From Lachnospiraceae bacterium (GTDB lineage Bacteria > Bacillota > Clostridia > Lachnospirales > Lachnospiraceae): a stretch of DNA of 63,242 nucleotides. Location of the stretch: NCBI GenBank assembly GCA_016284355.1, contig JAEEOQ010000070.1, positions 1-63,242 on the forward strand. Direction: 5' to 3'. Below the pieces are notes generated by a model. That model was not told the DNA's origin. It searched no databases and saw only the letters and a list, made by a program, of their open reading frames with translations. The translations under genes and the position numbers were made by a program. Shown piece by piece: positions 16,042 through 24,087 of this stretch (position 1 is its first letter; each line of letters starts with the position of its first letter).

Positions 16042-17512
16042 CCTGCGCCTCCTCAACTTCGCCCTCTATAGGCGATCTGTAATTAAGCGGGATACGAACC
16101 GTAAATGTGGTACCCTCGTTTTCTTTACTGAACACCTTAATGGCGCCTTTATGCATGATAACTACATTTTTTGTGATGGAAAGGCCAAGTCCTGTACCGC
16201 CTGTTCCGCGGCTTCTTGCCTTATCTACGCGGTAAAACCTGTCAAAGATAAGGTCCTGTGCCTCTTTTGGAATACCGATACCGGAGTCTGATACCTTAAC
16301 AAAGAAATATTTGTGGTCTGCGTTAAGGGAAACCCTTACCCAGCCGTCTTCCACATTGTATTTGATGGCATTTTCAACAAGGTTTGTAAGAGCAAGTGAA
16401 AGTTTAACCTCATCCACACCTGCCACAACATTACGGAATGATTCAAACACAAGCTCCACGCCCTTTTGCTCTGCGATAGGCTGAAGACGCTTTAAGATCT
16501 GCTCTATCATCTCGTTCATGTTGACATTTGTAATATTCATCTCGCCTGACTTTTTATCAAGCTTTACAAGGGAAAGAAGGTCGTTTATGATCTTGTTTTC
16601 CCTCTCGATCTCTTCGTTGATATCCACCATAAACTCGCGGTAAAGCTCGTTTGAAACCTCTTCCTGTGAAAGGAGGGAATCTGCAAGAACTTTAATTGAA
16701 GTCATAGGCGTCTTAAGCTCGTGGGACACGTTCGATACGAATTCCTGACGGGAACTTTCAAGGGCGTTTGCTCTTTCGATCATGCGGGCAAAAGAGTCAT
16801 TGACCGCTTCAAATTCCGTAAAGCCGTGTACACTCTTTACGGTATCGATATAACCGTCAGTAAAATTATCCATGGAAACCTTAAGCCTTCTAAAAGGCCT
16901 TACAAGCCAGCGTACATATATTGCCGCAAATACCACAAGCACGATAAATACAAGAGTTCCGACAACGCCTGCCGTATCTCTTAGGTTCTTTTCCATATTG
17001 AGAATGGAATCAAGAGAAAAGCTCATTATAAGAGCTCCCGTGATGTTCTTTGTGGTCGGGTGGATAATGGGAAGGGTAAGCTCCACATATCTTTCCTCAT
17101 TGTTACGATAAAGGCTGTTGGTGCCTCTGAATGTAAGGATCGTCTCCTCGCTTATAAGAGTCTTTCCCTCTTCAAGGCCGTAAGTATCCTTTATTATCTT
17201 AAGATTATCATCTACAACAATGATACGGCCATCATAAATCTCAGCAAGAGCCGACATCTCGGCAGATGCATCTGCAACAGAAGCAGCAGAAAGGATACCG
17301 TTTGTTATTATCTTGTTGGCAATAACGTTGCCGTACCCCTGGATCTCAGATACTTTGAACGCATATGCTCTTTCATCGTATGTGGAAATAAGCGTACCAA
17401 GATAGATCACCATTATAAGCGTACTTATAACGGTGATCACAAGAAACACCTGAACCTGAAAGCTTTTAACAAGCTTAATGAATCCTTTAAACCTGGAAGA
17501 AATAGCCAACAC
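16031..17512 (-). CDS. Sensor histidine kinase (WalK/PhoR-like)
   Basis: About 493 residues. Two spans (VFLVITVISTLIMVIYLG, and GTLVFIVLVVFAAIYVRW) frame an extracellular sensor of about 150 residues. HAMP, HisKA (SHELKTPMTSIKVL with the phospho-His) and HATPase_c (N-box NLVENAIKYN, G1 DSGIGIP, G2 GTGLGLS) follow. The frame is open to an ATG at 17581, but that overlaps the response regulator by 95 bp; GTG 17512 reduces this to 26 bp and is preferred. Neither start has a good ribosome binding site, so coupling to the regulator is likely. It probably senses an envelope signal together with the GerMN lipoprotein. Confidence 0.88.
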   Translation of the reverse strand: MLAISSRFKGFIKLVKSFQVQVFLVITVISTLIMVIYLGTLISTYDERAYAFKVSEIQGYGNVIANKIITNGILSAASVADASAEMSALAEIYDGRIIVVDDNLKIIKDTYGLEEGKTLISEETILTFRGTNSLYRNNEERYVELTLPIIHPTTKNITGALIMSFSLDSILNMEKNLRDTAGVVGTLVFIVLVVFAAIYVRWLVRPFRRLKVSMDNFTDGYIDTVKSVHGFTEFEAVNDSFARMIERANALESSRQEFVSNVSHELKTPMTSIKVLADSLLSQEEVSNELYREFMVDINEEIERENKIINDLLSLVKLDKKSGEMNITNVNMNEMIEQILKRLQPIAEQKGVELVFESFRNVVAGVDEVKLSLALTNLVENAIKYNVEDGWVRVSLNADHKYFFVKVSDSGIGIPKEAQDLIFDRFYRVDKARSRGTGGTGLGLSITKNVVIMHKGAIKVFSKENEGTTFTVRIPLNYRSPIEGEVEEAQDEE

Positions 17513-18176
17513 CCCATTTTGTATGAATATATTTTGGCTCGCTAGGGGAATCTTCAATCTTTTCACGAAGCCTTCTGACATGTACGTCTACTGTACGAAC
17601 ATCGCCGGGATAATCATATCCCCAAACTATATTAAGAAGCTTTTCTCTGCTGTAAACCTTGTTCGGGTTGTTGCAAAGAAGCTCTAAAAGATCGAACTCT
17701 TTGGCTGTAAGGTTAACTTCGGTATCTTTGATATATACCCTTCTTCCCTCATGGTCGATACGCATATCTCCAAAAACAGCCTCTTTTTTTACCTCAGCCG
17801 AAGCACTAGCCTTGCCGTTACGTCTGATTATGGCTTTAATACGAGCCTTTACTTCAAGGATGTTAAAAGGCTTTGTAATGTAGTCGTCAGCGCCGTATTC
17901 AAGGCCAAGGATCTTATCCATATCATCGCCCTTAGCTGTAAGCATGATGATAGGCATATCTGAAAATTCCCTGATCTGCTGGCAAACCTCAAAGCCGTCC
18001 ATCTTTGGAAGCATAACGTCAAGAAGGATAACATCGTAAGTATTCTCTTTTGCAAGCTCTAAAGCTTCCTGCCCGTCATACGCGCAGGTAACCTCCATTC
18101 CGTCCTGTTCAAGAGAAAATCTGATCCCTTTTACTATAAGCTTTTCATCATCAACGACCAGTACTTTCCTAGCCAT
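17487..18176 (-). CDS. OmpR/PhoB-family response regulator (WalR-like)
   Basis: A 229-residue response regulator. The receiver domain (1-120) shows the acidic pair VVDDE, the phospho-acceptor Asp in ILLDVMLPKMDGFE, Thr in MLTAK and Lys in YITKPF. The winged-helix domain (about 130-229) carries LTAKEFDLLELLCNNPNKVYSRE and VDVHVRRLREKIE. It pairs with the overlapping histidine kinase. GGAGG precedes the ATG. The pair resembles WalRK in sequence style but sits between comEA and comEC, not next to walH/walI. Confidence 0.93.
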   Translation of the reverse strand: MARKVLVVDDEKLIVKGIRFSLEQDGMEVTCAYDGQEALELAKENTYDVILLDVMLPKMDGFEVCQQIREFSDMPIIMLTAKGDDMDKILGLEYGADDYITKPFNILEVKARIKAIIRRNGKASASAEVKKEAVFGDMRIDHEGRRVYIKDTEVNLTAKEFDLLELLCNNPNKVYSREKLLNIVWGYDYPGDVRTVDVHVRRLREKIEDSPSEPKYIHTKWGVGYFFQV

Positions 18177-18197
18177 TTTCCGCCTCCAAATAATATG

Positions 18198-18662
18198 TCA
18201 GACCGTTATATGGTCTTTTATCTTGTTAAATGTTCCCTCTTTGATACCGGAAATGTTCATTATCTCTTCTATAGAGCCGAAATTCCCATGTTCTTTGCGG
18301 TAGGAAATGATCCTCTCCGCCTTCTTTTCCCCTATACCCGTAAGGGTGCAAAGCTCGCTGATACCTGCGGTATTGATATTTATAACACCCTCAGACGCAG
18401 GTTCGTCCTTTGCAGGAGCGGGTGGCCCCTTTTCTTCGCTTTCGGTTTCAAGAGCCCCGCTTTCAGGCAAAGCTGCCTCGGTCTGAGGAGCCCTCTGTGC
18501 TTTTTCAGGCCTTGTAAACGAGGTCTTAGAAGGCTCTGGCAGTTCTATTACATCTTCAATAACAGGTTCCTGCCTGCCGCCTGCCTTATAGGTATAGAAA
18601 AAACCACACAGCAAAATAAAAAGCACGATTGCAAGACGTTTAAACGTCTTCCTGCTTTTCAT
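18198..18662 (-). CDS. comEA: ComEA DNA-binding receptor
   Basis: A 154-residue protein with one N-terminal span (LAIVLFILLCGFFYTY), a proline- and glutamate-rich linker (residues about 35-85), and a C-terminal tandem helix-hairpin-helix domain (INTAGISELCTLTGIGEKKAERIISYRK). It binds double-stranded DNA outside the membrane and hands it to ComEC. The start at 18662 has GGAGG upstream and gives the usual short cytoplasmic tail. First gene of the cluster, 21 nt before the response regulator. Confidence 0.9.
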   Translation of the reverse strand: MKSRKTFKRLAIVLFILLCGFFYTYKAGGRQEPVIEDVIELPEPSKTSFTRPEKAQRAPQTEAALPESGALETESEEKGPPAPAKDEPASEGVININTAGISELCTLTGIGEKKAERIISYRKEHGNFGSIEEIMNISGIKEGTFNKIKDHITV

Positions 18663-18703
18663 ATTGCCTCCGTATAAAAAATATTGCAAAAAAATCTATC
18701 ATT

Positions 18704-18732
18704 ATTGTAAGGGATAAAATCTTTTTACACAA
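18704..18732 (-). promoter_or_regulatory. Promoter of the comEA-regulator-kinase-GerMN-comEC cluster
   Basis: Minus strand TTGTGT, 17 nt, TACAAT, with transcript start about 35 nt before comEA. Confidence 0.6.
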
Positions 18733-18735
18733 GTG

Positions 18736-18766
18736 AAAAACGCAAAAATTTCTATAAATTTTTGCG
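18736..18766 (-). terminator. Terminator of the arginine operon
   Basis: Minus-strand stem CGCAAAAATT / AATTTTTGCG, short loop, then UUUUUC, just after the argD stop. Confidence 0.8.
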
Positions 18767-18782
18767 CCTTTTCTTTTTTGCA

Positions 18783-19961
18783 TCAGATACACGAAGAAAG
18801 TATATCCGTAAGCTTGTCTATATCTTCTTTTGTAATAACAAGAGGCGGAACAAGTCTTATTATGTTGCTTCCCGCGCTTATTATTATAAGCCCCTTTTCT
18901 CTCGCTTTTTCAATGATCGGCGAAACAGGGCAGCTAAACTCGATACCAATCATGAGACCAATTCCTCTTATGTCCTTAACCTCATCTTTTCCCGCAAGTT
19001 TCTTTGTAAGAGCTTCCTTAAGATACGCCCCCATATCCGCAGCATGGTTTACAAGGTCAAGCTCCTCAAAGCAGTCAAACACAGTGCTTACGGCTTTGCA
19101 GACAAATGGATTTCCGCCGTAGGTTGTTCCGTGATCTCCCGGCATAAGGGCATCAGCCACCTTCGCTTTTGCAGCAAATGCGCCCACAGGAACTCCGCAG
19201 CCAAGCGCCTTTGCCATAGTCACGATATCGGGTTTGACACCGTAATGCTCATAAGCCATCATTTTTCCTGTTCTTCCCATTCCGCACTGGATCTCGTCAA
19301 GAATGAGAAGGATTCCCTTTTCATCGCAAAGTTTCCTTACTCCTTGCAAAAATCCAGGCTCAGCAGGGTAAATACCGCCTTCTCCCTGTACCGTCTCCAT
19401 TATCACTGCGCAGGTCTCTTCCGTAACCAGAGCTTTTACGCTTTCAAGGTCGTTAAATGTCGCAAAGTCTACACCTCCGACTAGCGGCTCAAAAGGTTCT
19501 CTGTAAGCTGCTTTTCCCGTAACAGAAAGAGCACCGAAGGTGCGGCCATGGAAGGAATGTTCCATTGCTATAATCTTACCGCTGGCTTTGCCTGTCTTAT
19601 TGTAATAATATTTTCTTGCAAGCTTAAGAGCGCCTTCAACTGCTTCTGCCCCGCTGTTTGTAAAAAAGACCTTGTCAAGCCCGGTGGCCTTTACGATCTT
19701 TTCTCCCGCCTTATAGCCCCACTCGTTGTAAAAAAGGTTTGAAACCTGAAGGAGGCCTGCATCTTCAATCTGCGCCGTAAGAGCATCCGAATACTTTTTA
19801 TTGCCATAGCCAAGGGCACAGACAGCTATACCTGCTGCCCCGTCAAGATACTCTTTACCCGTATCGTCTGTAAGAATCACCCCTTTTCCTTTTACCAGGG
19901 TAAGAGGTCTTTTTCCATAAGCATGTATAAGGACTTCTTCCGTTTTTTCTTTAACATCCAT
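18783..19961 (-). CDS. argD: Acetylornithine aminotransferase
   Basis: A 392-residue class III PLP aminotransferase. FFTNSGAEAVEGALKLARK (PLP phosphate loop), HSFHGRTFGALSVTGK, LILDEIQCGMGRTGK and TMAKALGCGVPVGAFAAKAK (the PLP lysine is in this stretch) are all present. It transfers the amino group from glutamate to N-acetylglutamate semialdehyde in arginine synthesis. It is the last gene of GNAT-argJ-argB-argD and starts 11 nt after argB, with AGGAGGAAAAG upstream. Confidence 0.95.
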   Translation of the reverse strand: MDVKEKTEEVLIHAYGKRPLTLVKGKGVILTDDTGKEYLDGAAGIAVCALGYGNKKYSDALTAQIEDAGLLQVSNLFYNEWGYKAGEKIVKATGLDKVFFTNSGAEAVEGALKLARKYYYNKTGKASGKIIAMEHSFHGRTFGALSVTGKAAYREPFEPLVGGVDFATFNDLESVKALVTEETCAVIMETVQGEGGIYPAEPGFLQGVRKLCDEKGILLILDEIQCGMGRTGKMMAYEHYGVKPDIVTMAKALGCGVPVGAFAAKAKVADALMPGDHGTTYGGNPFVCKAVSTVFDCFEELDLVNHAADMGAYLKEALTKKLAGKDEVKDIRGIGLMIGIEFSCPVSPIIEKAREKGLIIISAGSNIIRLVPPLVITKEDIDKLTDILSSCI

Positions 19962-19972
19962 GACTTTTCCTC

Positions 19973-20863
19973 CTAGCCCTGCTTTTCCTGTTCAAGAAGC
20001 GTTTCCTTCTTAACGATGGCTGTACCAACACCTTTGCTTGTAAAGAATTCAAGGAGCAGGCAGTGAGCCGTTCTTCCGTCAAGTATATGGACTCTGCTGA
20101 CCCCAGCCTTTACCGCGTCAATACAGTTTTGAAGTTTAGGAAGCATTCCGCCCCCCACAACTCCGTTTTCCATAAGTTCTTCCGCCTCTTCAAGAGAAAG
20201 GATCGATATAAGCGAATCTTTGTCTTCAGGGTCTCTTCTTACCCCTTCAATATCTGTAAGAAAAGCCAGCTTTTCAGCCTTAAATGCCGTAGCCACTGCA
20301 CATGCCGCATCATCAGCGTTAATGTTATAGGTCTCACCGTCATCCCCCATGCCGATCGGCGCTATAACAGGCACAAAGTCCTGATCTATAAGGGTTTTTA
20401 CAAGTTCTGTGTTTACACTTGTAATATTTCCCACAAAGCCGATATCAGCGCCCCCTGCATATTTTTTTTCAGCAACCAGAGTCTTACCGTCTTTTCCTGA
20501 AACTCCTGCTGCCTTTACGCCTATTTCTCCAAGCATCTGAACAAGGGTCTTATTAACCTTACCAAGAACCATCTCGGCTACTTCCATAGTCTCCTTATCC
20601 GTAACCCTAAGGCCGTTTATGAACTCAGATTCCTTGCCAATGCGAGAAAGCCATCCGCTTATCTCTTTTCCGCCTCCGTGTACGATAATTGGCTTCATTC
20701 CAACCAGCTTTAAAAGTGCCACATCCTGTATAACACTCTTTTGAAGCTCCGGGCTTTGCATTGCGCTGCCGCCGTATTTTACCACAACAACGGCTCCGTT
20801 AAATTTTTGAATATAAGGCATTGATTCAATAAGGATCTCGGCCTTTTCCATAACTCCTACCAT
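19973..20863 (-). CDS. argB: Acetylglutamate kinase
   Basis: A 296-residue amino-acid kinase. The N-terminal [46 protein letters not shown] and C-terminal [28 protein letters not shown] motifs identify ArgB. The N-terminal helix ([16 protein letters not shown]) matches the long, arginine-inhibited hexameric form, so feedback inhibition by arginine is likely. The start at 20863 has AAAGGAG 10 nt upstream; an alternative ATG lies 12 nt downstream. Confidence 0.95.
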   Translation of the reverse strand: MVGVMEKAEILIESMPYIQKFNGAVVVVKYGGSAMQSPELQKSVIQDVALLKLVGMKPIIVHGGGKEISGWLSRIGKESEFINGLRVTDKETMEVAEMVLGKVNKTLVQMLGEIGVKAAGVSGKDGKTLVAEKKYAGGADIGFVGNITSVNTELVKTLIDQDFVPVIAPIGMGDDGETYNINADDAACAVATAFKAEKLAFLTDIEGVRRDPEDKDSLISILSLEEAEELMENGVVGGGMLPKLQNCIDAVKAGVSRVHILDGRTAHCLLLEFFTSKGVGTAIVKKETLLEQEKQG

Positions 20864-20887
20864 CTTTATACTACTCCTTTAAAATAT

Positions 20888-22111
20888 TTACGAACGGTAA
20901 TCACCGTTGATCTTTACGTAATCGTAAGTAAGATCGCACCCCCATGCAGTTGCACTCATGTTTCCCATGTGGATATCTGCGGTGCAGATAACTTTTTTGC
21001 TCTTTAATATATCTGTTGCCTCGTCCTCGCTGTAATCTGCGTACATGCCGTCTTTTACGATGCAAAGCTTTCTTTTCTCATCTTCTATATAAAGATCAAC
21101 CTTTTCAGGGTCAAACTTTTCTCCCGAATACCCCATGGCACAAAGCACTCTTCCTGAGTTTGCATCATTTCCGTAAAGCATGGCTTTTACAAGATTTGAT
21201 GAGATAATAGATTTTGCAAGAACCTTGGCCTGTTTCTTGCTTTCAGCCCCCATAACGGTCATTTCAAAAAGTTTTGTGGCTCCCTCGCCGTCTGATGCTA
21301 TGTTCATGGCAAGAGATTTACTTACGTAAAGAAGAGCCTCGTAAAATTTCCTATAGTTTTCATCTTCTTTTTCAATCTTTTCATTTCCTGCAAGGCCGTT
21401 TGCCATAACAACATATGTGTCATTTGTGGAAGTGTCACGGTCTACAGAGACCATATTAAAGGTATCTGAAACGATCTCACTTAGAGCTTTCTTAAGAAGT
21501 TTGCCGTCTATATTAACGTCGGTTGTGGTAAATGCAAGCATGGTCGCCATATTAGGATGTATCATGCCTGAGCCCTTACACATGCCGCCAACGGTAACTT
21601 CCTTATCTCCTATCATAAACTTGCAGGCGTACTCTTTTTTAACCGTATCTGTTGTCATAATGGCTTTTGCAGCGCCGGTTCCCGCTTCCATGCTTTCATC
21701 AAGCTTTCCTGCAAGAGCCTTTATTCCCTCTGTTATCTTATCAAGCGGGATCTGCATACCGATAACTCCGGTAGAAGCAAGAAGAACGTGCTCAGCAGGT
21801 ATGTTAAGAACCTTAGCTGCTGCCACGGCGCTTTCCTCGCAAATTTTCATTCCTTCTTTACCCGTACAAGCATTTGCGATACCTGCGTTTATAACAGCGC
21901 ATCTTGCAGGCATTCCGCTGTCTGTCATTTTCTTGTCCCACACCACAGGGGCAGCCTTTACGATATTTGTTGTATAGGTTCCTGCAGTAACACAAGGTAC
22001 CGATGAAAAGATCATAGCCATATCTTCTCTGTTTTCATACTTTATACCCGCCGCTGTGTGCGCAGCGCTAAATCCTTTTGCCGCCGTAACTCCGCCGTTT
22101 ATTATCTCCAT
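20888..22111 (-). CDS. argJ: Bifunctional ornithine acetyltransferase / N-acetylglutamate synthase
   Basis: A 407-residue ArgJ. The self-cleavage site is KGSGMIHPNMATMLAF, where T190 becomes the N-terminal nucleophile of the beta chain. STGVIGMQIP (oxyanion region) and DRDTSTNDT are also present. It recycles the acetyl group from acetylornithine to glutamate, so no separate ArgE is required. It starts 12 nt after the GNAT gene, with GGGAGG upstream. Confidence 0.95.
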   Translation of the reverse strand: MEIINGGVTAAKGFSAAHTAAGIKYENREDMAMIFSSVPCVTAGTYTTNIVKAAPVVWDKKMTDSGMPARCAVINAGIANACTGKEGMKICEESAVAAAKVLNIPAEHVLLASTGVIGMQIPLDKITEGIKALAGKLDESMEAGTGAAKAIMTTDTVKKEYACKFMIGDKEVTVGGMCKGSGMIHPNMATMLAFTTTDVNIDGKLLKKALSEIVSDTFNMVSVDRDTSTNDTYVVMANGLAGNEKIEKEDENYRKFYEALLYVSKSLAMNIASDGEGATKLFEMTVMGAESKKQAKVLAKSIISSNLVKAMLYGNDANSGRVLCAMGYSGEKFDPEKVDLYIEDEKRKLCIVKDGMYADYSEDEATDILKSKKVICTADIHMGNMSATAWGCDLTYDYVKINGDYRS

Positions 22112-22123
22112 ATTAAACCTCCC

Positions 22124-22582
22124 TTATTTTACAAACTCTGTTATGTTCTTTTCATTAATTGTAAAGTCATAATAGTTTAAGTCTTCTCTAAAGAGCCAGC
22201 CAACCTTTTTCCAGAAAGCATTACCTATTTTATTGCTCTTAAATGCAATGAGTGAAACCTTGTTTATGCCTTCCTTTTTAAGAGCTTCAAGAACAAATGC
22301 GGTCATCTTTTTTCCGATACCCATTTTTCTATAATCTTTGTTAACACATACGTGATACAAACACCCTCTTCTGCCATCGTGCCCGCCAAGTATGGCACCG
22401 ATTATACGCCCCTCATCCACCGCCACAACACTTGTGGTGGGATTTCTTTTAAGAAACATTTCTACGCCTTCTTTGGAATCATCAAGGCTTCTTAGTCCAA
22501 AACCGCTAATGCCGGTCCAGAGTGCGTATACTCCTTCATAATCCTCTATTGTCATAACCCTTATCTGTATATCTTCCTTCAT
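22124..22582 (-). CDS. GNAT-family N-acetyltransferase, first gene of the arginine operon
   Basis: A 152-residue GNAT enzyme. The acetyl-CoA site is VCVNKDYRKMGIGKKMTAFVLEAL (motif A) and the C-terminal FWKKVGWLFREDLNYYDF completes the fold. Its place at the head of the arginine operon, 12 nt before argJ, suggests a role in acetylating glutamate or another pathway amine. A short ArgA-type N-acetylglutamate synthase is possible but cannot be told from sequence alone. The closest functional alternative is a general small-molecule acetyltransferase. Confidence 0.75.
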   Translation of the reverse strand: MKEDIQIRVMTIEDYEGVYALWTGISGFGLRSLDDSKEGVEMFLKRNPTTSVVAVDEGRIIGAILGGHDGRRGCLYHVCVNKDYRKMGIGKKMTAFVLEALKKEGINKVSLIAFKSNKIGNAFWKKVGWLFREDLNYYDFTINEKNITEFVK

Positions 22583-22596
22583 ATATACATCATTCC

Positions 22597-22614
22597 CTTC
22601 ATCATTTATTCATG
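22597..22614. promoter_or_regulatory. ARG-box-like site before the arginine operon
   Basis: On the minus strand CATGAATAAATGATGAAG matches the Bacillus ARG-box style CATGAATAAAAATTCAAG at 14 of 18 positions. It lies between the operon promoter and the GNAT start. Confidence 0.5.
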
Positions 22615-22633
22615 TCAATTTGGTTTATTCATT

Positions 22634-22666
22634 ATTTATACACCATTTTTGTATATTATGCAAGTA
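22634..22666 (-). promoter_or_regulatory. Promoter of the GNAT-argJ-argB-argD operon
   Basis: Minus strand TTGCAT, 17 nt, TATAAA. The -10 box overlaps a second weak ARG-like half site (ATAATGAAT). The span given is approximate to a few bases. Confidence 0.5.
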
Positions 22667-22691
22667 TTTTTTAATTTTTATACAGAAAACA

Positions 22692-22709
22692 CTTGATTTT
22701 TATTCAAAC
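22692..22709. promoter_or_regulatory. ARG-box operator in the argG promoter
   Basis: CTTGATTTTTATTCAAAC; its complement GTTTGAATAAAAATCAAG is close to the AhrC/ArgR consensus. It covers the argG -35 box, the position for arginine-dependent repression. Confidence 0.7.
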
Positions 22710-22721
22710 CTGTTGTATATT
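22693..22721 (+). promoter_or_regulatory. Promoter of argG
   Basis: TTGATT, 17 nt, TATATT, about 45 nt before the start codon. Confidence 0.65.
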
Positions 22722-22764
22722 TATAAAAAAATAAATTTATAAACACTTTCGGGAGGAAATAATT

Positions 22765-23985
22765 ATGAAGGAAAAAGTTGTTTTGGCTTACTCAGGCGGA
22801 CTTGACACTACCGCTATCATACCCTGGCTTAAAGAAAATTACGACTATGAGGTGATCTGCTGCTGCGTAGACTGCGGACAGGCAGAAGAACTTGATGGTC
22901 TTGAGGAAAGAGCGTTATCATCAGGAGCTTCCAAATTATATATTGAAAACATAATCGACGAATTCTGTGATGATTTCATCGTTCCTTGCGTACAGGCAGG
23001 TGCTGTATATGAAAACAAATATCTGCTGGGAACAAGTATGGCACGTCCCGGTATTGCAAAAAAACTCGTAGAGATTGCCAAGAAAGAAGGTGCAACAGCT
23101 ATCTGTCACGGTGCTACCGGCAAAGGAAACGATCAGATAAGATTTGAACTTGGTATAAAAGCTCTTGCTCCTGAGCTTAAGATCATCGCAGCCTGGAGAG
23201 ATGACAAGTGGACTATGCAGTCCCGTCAGGATGAGATCGATTACTGCAAGGCTCACGGCATAGATCTTCCGTTTTCTGCAGATTCAAGCTACTCAAGAGA
23301 CCGTAATCTCTGGCATATAAGCCATGAAGGTCTTGAACTTGAAGACCCTGCTCTTGAACCAAATTACGATCATCTTCTGGTACTTGGAGTTTCTCCTGAA
23401 AAAGCTCCGGATCAGGGAGAATACGTTACCATGACCTTCGAAAAAGGTATTCCTACTTCTGTTAACGGCAAGAAGATGAAGGTATCTGAGATCATCACCA
23501 CTCTTAACGAGCTTGGCGGAAAACATGGAATTGGTATCGTAGATATCGTAGAAAACCGTGTGGTTGGTATGAAGAGCCGCGGCGTTTATGAGACACCTGG
23601 CGGAACCATTCTTATGGAAGCTCATGCGCAGCTTGAAGAACTGGTTCTTGACCGCGCTACCATGGAAGTTAAAAAAGATATGGGAAATAAGATGGCTCAG
23701 ATAGTTTACGAAGGAAAATGGTTCACACCTCTTCGCGAGGCTGTTCAGGCTTTTGTAGAAAGTACCCAGCAGTTTGTAACAGGTGAAGTTAAGTTTAAGC
23801 TCTATAAGGGCAACATTATCAAAGCAGGAACCACTTCACCTTACTCACTTTACAGTGAGTCTCTTGCTTCATTTACTACAGGCGACCTTTACGATCACCA
23901 CGATGCAGAAGGTTTCATCACTCTCTTTGGTCTTCCTCTTAAGGTTCGTGCCATGAAGATGAAAGAAGCAGGATTGCTTAAATAA
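22765..23985 (+). CDS. argG: Argininosuccinate synthase
   Basis: A 406-residue full-length ArgG. It opens with the ATP-pyrophosphatase P-loop [12 protein letters not shown], followed by [34 protein letters not shown] and the C-terminal GRAT-like [10 protein letters not shown] region. It joins citrulline and aspartate with ATP. It is transcribed divergently from the other arginine genes across an ARG-box-rich interval, preceded by GGGAGG and closed by its own terminator; argH is not adjacent. Confidence 0.97.
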   Translation: MKEKVVLAYSGGLDTTAIIPWLKENYDYEVICCCVDCGQAEELDGLEERALSSGASKLYIENIIDEFCDDFIVPCVQAGAVYENKYLLGTSMARPGIAKKLVEIAKKEGATAICHGATGKGNDQIRFELGIKALAPELKIIAAWRDDKWTMQSRQDEIDYCKAHGIDLPFSADSSYSRDRNLWHISHEGLELEDPALEPNYDHLLVLGVSPEKAPDQGEYVTMTFEKGIPTSVNGKKMKVSEIITTLNELGGKHGIGIVDIVENRVVGMKSRGVYETPGGTILMEAHAQLEELVLDRATMEVKKDMGNKMAQIVYEGKWFTPLREAVQAFVESTQQFVTGEVKFKLYKGNIIKAGTTSPYSLYSESLASFTTGDLYDHHDAEGFITLFGLPLKVRAMKMKEAGLLK

Positions 23986-24034
23986 GCCTTCAAGATATTA
24001 TCTTTAGGGGATAATGTTTTGCAACAAAGAAAAA

Positions 24035-24069
24035 GACCCAAAGGGCGCTGCCGCTCTTTGGGCCTTTTT
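24035..24069 (+). terminator. Terminator of argG
   Basis: CCCAAAGGGCG / CGCTCTTTGGG stem (one G-U), CTGC loop, then TTTTT. Confidence 0.85.
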
Positions 24070-24087
24070 CCATTAATCAAAGGAAAT

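Noticed and set aside
13014-18662. Essential WalRK cell-wall system
   Set aside because: The pair is WalRK-like in sequence style, but walH, walI and the metallo-hydrolase neighbour are missing and the context is com genes, so the gene symbols were not assigned.
22627-22646. Third full ARG box between the arginine genes
   Set aside because: Only one half-site (ATAATGAAT) is convincing; the other arm has several mismatches, so it was mentioned only as a weak half-site.
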